Positions 59,539 to 64,000 of a stretch of 64,000 bases of DNA are shown here, piece after piece. Source of the stretch: Rehmannia glutinosa (lineage: Eukaryota > Streptophyta > Magnoliopsida > Lamiales > Orobanchaceae). The stretch spans positions 1 through 64,000 of the forward strand of contig JABTTQ020002540.1 in the NCBI GenBank assembly GCA_016081115.2, given 5' to 3'. The translations under genes and the position numbers were made by a program. The stretch's first letter is position 1, and every line of letters starts with the position of its first letter. Below the pieces are notes generated by a model that made no database searches, was not told the DNA's origin, and saw nothing but the letters and a program-made list of their open reading frames with translations.

Positions 59539-61066
59539 TGTTAGGAATTTTATTGTTTAGATTTTGATGAATGCCATGTAAAACTTAGAATAGAAAGTTG
59601 GCACCCCAATTCTTGTTTTAAAATGCAATGTAATAAATAAGTGGTGGTGAGTTAAGTCGGCCTACGCCCTAACATGCAAGAAGACAATCGAAGACTGAAG
59701 GAAGACTCATTGCGAGGCAGTGAGTATGGCAAAGAAGAGTAAGACGGGAACTCTTTGGAGAAGCGGTGAGATGCGGTGAGTGGAGCATCGTCAAGTCAAC
59801 TCAAGAAAAGCAAGTCTTAAGTTGAAGTGATGAAGAGTCATCCAATGATTGGAAGCTGACTCTAAGTCACCTGGGGAAAGCAAGGAAATGCGATCAAGTC
59901 GAGATAATGAAAAAGAAGCTGTTGCACAAAAATCAAGAGATTTACTTAAACAAGTAATATCTCCATACCACCTTTCTCGGAGTGCTCGGTCCCGAAGCGT
60001 GCAAAAGGAATGAACGATGGGAAGCACCACACCGTGTCGAACTACGAAAAGGTGAAAGAACAATTCATACGAGGAAATGGCAATTCCAAGAACTGCAAGC
60101 CAACGACTGCAAAGTGACTTTCAAAAATAAGCCTATCTCTTCAACGGGCAAATTTTTGAAAGTTCACTATAAAAGGCTGAGGAGTTTGTTTGAGAAGGAG
60201 GATGACACACATGTGAGATAAACAAGCATATCAGAAAAACTGAAATATTCTCAATCCTCAAGCCTACATTACGAAGTACATCAATCCAACACTCACTGTG
60301 AAGGAAAGAGAACTTCAATCGGTTGAAGAGGAAACTTTTGAAAAAAGGGGTCTACATTCGGGAAGGATTGTAGAAAGGTTCAAGTTGAACCAAGTCTTAA
60401 ACTCTTGGAGGGCTTCGTGATCAAATCCAAAGAGTTTGAGCAAGTGAGTTTGTAGTAACAAAGCGGTACTGCCTGTGAAGAAGAAGGTGAGTCGTCGAGA
60501 AGCTTGGTGAGTGATCAAGGCGTCTCAGGACCGAGTCCCTAAGGATCAAGTCGGCCATTGTGATCAAGACTTGTATACGGGTATTACCACTTTGTAAAGC
60601 GATCATTACTTAGTGGATTCCTCCAAGAGTTGGAGAAGAGAGGAGTAGAAGAATTACCCCGTCTTGAACCTCTATAAAAATTTCATTGTGTCATTTACTT
60701 TTCAAACACTTTAATTCTTGCATTATTAATCGCTTATATCTCACGATAAATTTGCTATCCACACGATAATTTATAAGTACTAAATCAAGCTCTAAAATCT
60801 TGCATAATCAAACTTAAGGGTGTTAAGTCTTCCAATGAAAATAAAACCACGAGTTGAGTTAAATTATAGCCAACGGTGAGTTACTCCATCAACGGCTCGG
60901 TGAGTGCATTTGAGAGATTAACTCTCTTGAGTGACTAATTCGATTGTCCATCAAGGGACAGGTGTGTAGAATCAACTCTGTAGATTTAAAAGGACTAAAT
61001 CGAAAATTTGGTAAGGTTTATTCAACCCCCTTCTAAACCTTACACTTACACCCCTTGGGACCTACA
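59539..61066 (+). repeat. 3' LTR of element B
   Basis: 1528 bp, TGTTAGG...CCTACA, followed by AATGA. Differs from the 5' LTR mostly in short patches such as 'gtagccaaggcgag' against 'gtggtggtgag'. Confidence 0.92.
60168..60175 (+). promoter_or_regulatory. LTR TATA box (B, 3' LTR)
   Basis: TATAAAAG, equivalent of 47719. Confidence 0.6.
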
Positions 61067-64000
61067 AATGACTCGACTTATTTCACAAATGACTTAACTC
61101 TTCTTCTCTCTTTTCATTAAGCGACTAAATTTGTCAATTGACTAACTCGATCTGGTGATTTCCCGATGTAATTTGTTTCACTTGGCTGATGTAAAAAACT
61201 TGTTTGATTCTCACTTTTTCATCTTCAATTTCTTCCCGATTGAGTTTTACGAGTATCAACTCGGCTCAATTAACCCTAGCTCATGCTTAAGCTCTTCAAA
61301 CCTTGATTCACATAGAGGCTTAGTGAATATGTCGCACTAACTACTTATCGGTTGAGATATATTCCAAGGTGATGTCTTTCTTTTCAACACGATCTCTTAT
61401 AAAATGATATCGACATCGGTGTGTTTTGTTCTTGAATGCAACACTTTGGATTACGAGTAATTGCAATAGCACTTGTGTTGTCACACATAATTTGAATCTC
61501 TTTTCTTCAACTTCATAGTCTCTCATTTCTTTGTCTCATCCATAGACTTGGGCAACTGTTTGCCGCTGACTATGTATTATGCTTCATTTTGTGGATGTGG
61601 CTATTGAGTTTTGCTTCTTGCTAAACCATGAAACTAATTTGTTTCAAGCATTTGACATGTTCCCAAGTACTCTTTCATCAACTCTACATCCAAAGATAGT
61701 CGAATCTGAATAACCAATAAGCTTGAATCCACCTTCCTTTGGATACCATAAGCCAACTTCGTGGCATCCCTTCAAATATCTTAGGATTCTCTTAGTCTGA
61801 TCATGTGGCTCTCTTTTGGTGCAGATTGAAATCTTGCACATACACCTACCGCAAAGGTGATGTCGGCTCGCTTGCTATTAAGTAGAGCAATGATCCAATC
61901 AGTGCTCTGTATCTTATTTGATCTGAGTTTGCCATCTGCATCCATGTCCATCTTGACCGATATATTCATTGGTATTTTCAGAAGACTTTTCTTCCATACC
62001 AAATATCTTCATCAAATATCGGTGTATTTTGTTTGACTTATGAAGGTTCCATCCTTGTTTGCTTAACTTGAAGTCCTGGGAAGAAAGTCAGCTCTCCCAT
62101 CATGCTCATTTCAAATTTGCCTTTCATGAGATTTGAGAACTTATCACACAACTCTTTGTTTGTAGATCCAAAGATGATATCATCCACATATATCTGAACA
62201 AGCAAAGTATACTCTCTCCATCTTGAATTCTAAAGAGTGTTATGTCCACTTTCCCTTTGAGAAATCCATTATCGATTTAGAAATTGAGACAATGTATCAT
62301 ACCATGCTCTTGATGCTTGCTTGATCCATAAAGAGCTTTCTTGAGTTTGTACACCTTATCTCCAAGAGTCTTCGCTCAAAACCGGAGGTTGCTCAACATA
62401 GACTTCTTCTTCTAACAGTCCATTTAAAAATGCACTTTTCACATCCATTTGATATACAATGAAGTTCTTGTGTGCAACATAGGCAAGAAACATTTTATTG
62501 CTTCTAATCTTGCAACAGGAGCAAATGTTTCATCAAAATCTATTCCCTCTTCTTGGCAATACCCTTTTGCTACCAATCTTGCTTTTTTTCTCACCATAGA
62601 ACCTTCCTCATTCATTTTATTTCTAAAAACCCATTTTGTGCTAATAACATTTTGATGTGTTGGCCTTTGTACCAATTCCCATACCTTGTTTCTTTAAAAT
62701 TAATTGACTCTTCTTGAATGGCTTGAATACAATGTGTGTCATCCAATGCTTGGGACAAATCATTTGGTTCTATTTGGGAAATAAAACAAGTGAACATTGC
62801 TTCTTTTTTGAGCTCGAATCTGGTTCTTACACCATCTCTCACATCTCCAATGACTAGCTCGGTGGATGGTCTCTTAGCCATCTCACATCAGGTTGAAGCA
62901 AATTAGCTGGGTTGTCTCTCAAGAATGTGTTGTCTTGAGCAGCTCTTTCATCATCATTCATTCTGCAGACTTTCACTTTGTCTTTGAGATTAAACTATCT
63001 CATCTTCATCTTGGTTGATTACTCTTGCTTGACTTCAACATAAGGACTCTTCCGCATAGTTGGCTAATTCAACTTATCGGCTAACTCTTCAATGTCTTCT
63101 CCACTCACATTAGGTTCATTAAAAACCACATGAATAGACTCTTATGTGACCATTGTCCTCTTGTTCAAGACTCTATAGGCTTTGCTTTCAGCTAAGTATC
63201 CCAAAACGATACCTTCATCGACTTTAGCATCAAAAGCCTTTAGATTATCCTTGCCATTGTTGTGGATGAAATATTTACATCCAAATATTCTCAAGTACCC
63301 AACATTTGGCTTTCTCCCTGTTCGATTTCATAGGAGTCTTTGTTAGCTGTCTATTTGTCATGCATCTATTTTGAGTATAGCATGCGGTGTTGATGGCTTG
63401 ACCCAGAAATCTCTTAGCGGTCAACTTCAACTAACATGGTCCTTGCAGCTTCCTTGAGAGTTCTGCATTCCTTCTTTCAGCCTACTCCATTTGTTGTGGA
63501 GTTCTTGCTGCAGATAACTCATGAGCAATACCATTTTCAACACAAGATCTTGAGTTATTATCCCATTGACAAACCCAGTTCCTCTATCGGACCTTATCTT
63601 TATAATGGTTTGGCTCTTTTCATTTTGAACTCTTTTAATCGAGTTGAGGTAACTTTTGCAAGGTTTCCTTATTTTTGCACATAAAAATTGTCCATGTATA
63701 TCTTGAATAATCATCCACCACCACTAAAGTGTATTTCTTTCCACTTATCTTTTTGGTTCAACAGGACAAATAAATCCATGTGCAACATATGCAATATTCT
63801 TGTTGATGAAGGACTAAAGGCTTCTCCTTGAATGAAGTTTTGATCCGCTTTCCCATCGCGCATGCATCACATACGCTTTCCTTCTTGTATCTTGAGTCGG
63901 CAATCCTTCCCAAGAAGACTCCTTGTGAGCTTGTTGATTGTTTTGAAGTTCAGTGATTTCGGCTTTTTGTGCCACAACCAACTTGATTCGACTATGCTCT
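61067..64000 (-). pseudogene. copy C, pol region (RNase H, RT, integrase), runs off the window
   Basis: Minus-strand continuation of C on the other side of B. From left to right: the spacer behind pol, RNase H (61300-62000; ADITFAVGVCARFQSAPKES, PKEGGFKLIGYSD), RT (62160-62700; the YVDD codons lie at about 62180-62195, HQNVISTKWVFRNKMNEEGS, ARLVAKGYCQEEGIDFDETF, APVARLEAI), the connecting segment, and integrase (63250-63780; SQTIIKIRSDRGTGFVNGI). The window ends in the pre-integrase segment. Several stretches are cleaner than in A or B, but frameshifts remain. AATGA at 61067-61071 is B's right target duplication. Confidence 0.85.

Larger units (their letters stand above)
47089..61066 (+). mobile_element. 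element B: complete Ty1-copia SIRE/Maximus-like retrotransposon
   Basis: 13,978 bp with TGTTAGG...CCTACA LTRs (47089-48621 and 59539-61066), primer-binding site, gag-pol, ORF2 and polypurine tract. Perfect AATGA duplication at 47084-47088 and 61067-61071. The flanks join into a continuous minus-strand copy of the same family (C), proving the insertion. LTRs are identical over long runs and differ mainly in short patches. It is the youngest large insertion here, yet its frames are broken. Confidence 0.92.

Noticed and set aside
1..64000. CRISPR arrays, tRNA and rRNA genes, bacterial or organellar insertions
   Set aside because: No regularly spaced repeats with unique spacers, no cloverleaf with its A/B boxes, and no rRNA or plastid/mitochondrial sequence recognised on either strand.

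Overview
This is a repeat-dominated stretch of a plant nuclear genome, most likely a eudicot. It is AT-rich, carries LTR retrotransposons primed by initiator tRNA-Met, Tourist-like and hAT-like non-autonomous DNA elements and a LINE fragment, and has one recognisable host gene, the 5' part of a plant VPS18 homologue. I see no rRNA or tRNA gene, no prokaryotic operon and no CRISPR array.

The window is organised by nested insertions. One Ty1-copia family (SIRE/Maximus-like; about 14 kb, LTRs about 1.5 kb) occurs at least five times. Copy A (4540-18704, +) lies inside a minus-strand fragment, D (about 3470-4539 and 18705-19524). Copy B (47089-61066, +) is complete, has perfect AATGA target duplications and lies inside minus-strand copy C (about 45455-47088 and 61067 to beyond the window end). 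Solo LTR F (30039-38955, minus orientation) is split by E, a Ty3-gypsy chromovirus of Tekay/Del type (31286-38734, minus).

Layout: 1-3060, VPS18 exons 1-3 on the minus strand, with two abutting Tourist-like MITEs in the third intron; 3.5-19.5 kb, D with A inside; 19.5-20.3 kb, a LINE reverse-transcriptase remnant with a hAT-like insertion; 20.7-25.6 kb, a low-complexity accessory block with a decayed gene fragment and a 1000-bp PIF/Harbinger element; 26.3-28.2 kb, a hAT-like element with a Ty3-gypsy-type solo LTR inside; 28.6-29.6 kb, a Helitron-like candidate; 30.0-39.0 kb, F with E inside; 39-45.4 kb, degenerate repeats, a hAT-like MITE and microsatellites; 45.4-64 kb, C with B inside.

The SIRE-like copies are two-gene elements. 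Gag-pol (gag, protease, integrase, RT, RNase H) is followed by a spacer of about 0.5 kb and then a second long reading frame of about 4.5 kb in the position where related elements carry an env-like gene. In all three copies that retain it, this second frame is preceded at a nearly fixed distance (about 140 bp) by a TATA-like box and a CT-rich leader, and AATAAA signals follow it. It looks like a self-contained expression cassette inside a retrotransposon, and I consider it the most interesting item here. Almost all frames in A and B are broken by small indels. Many differences between copies, including the two LTRs of B, fall at CAG/CTG/CCGG-like motifs, so some breaks may be sequencing errors at methylated sites rather than biological decay.
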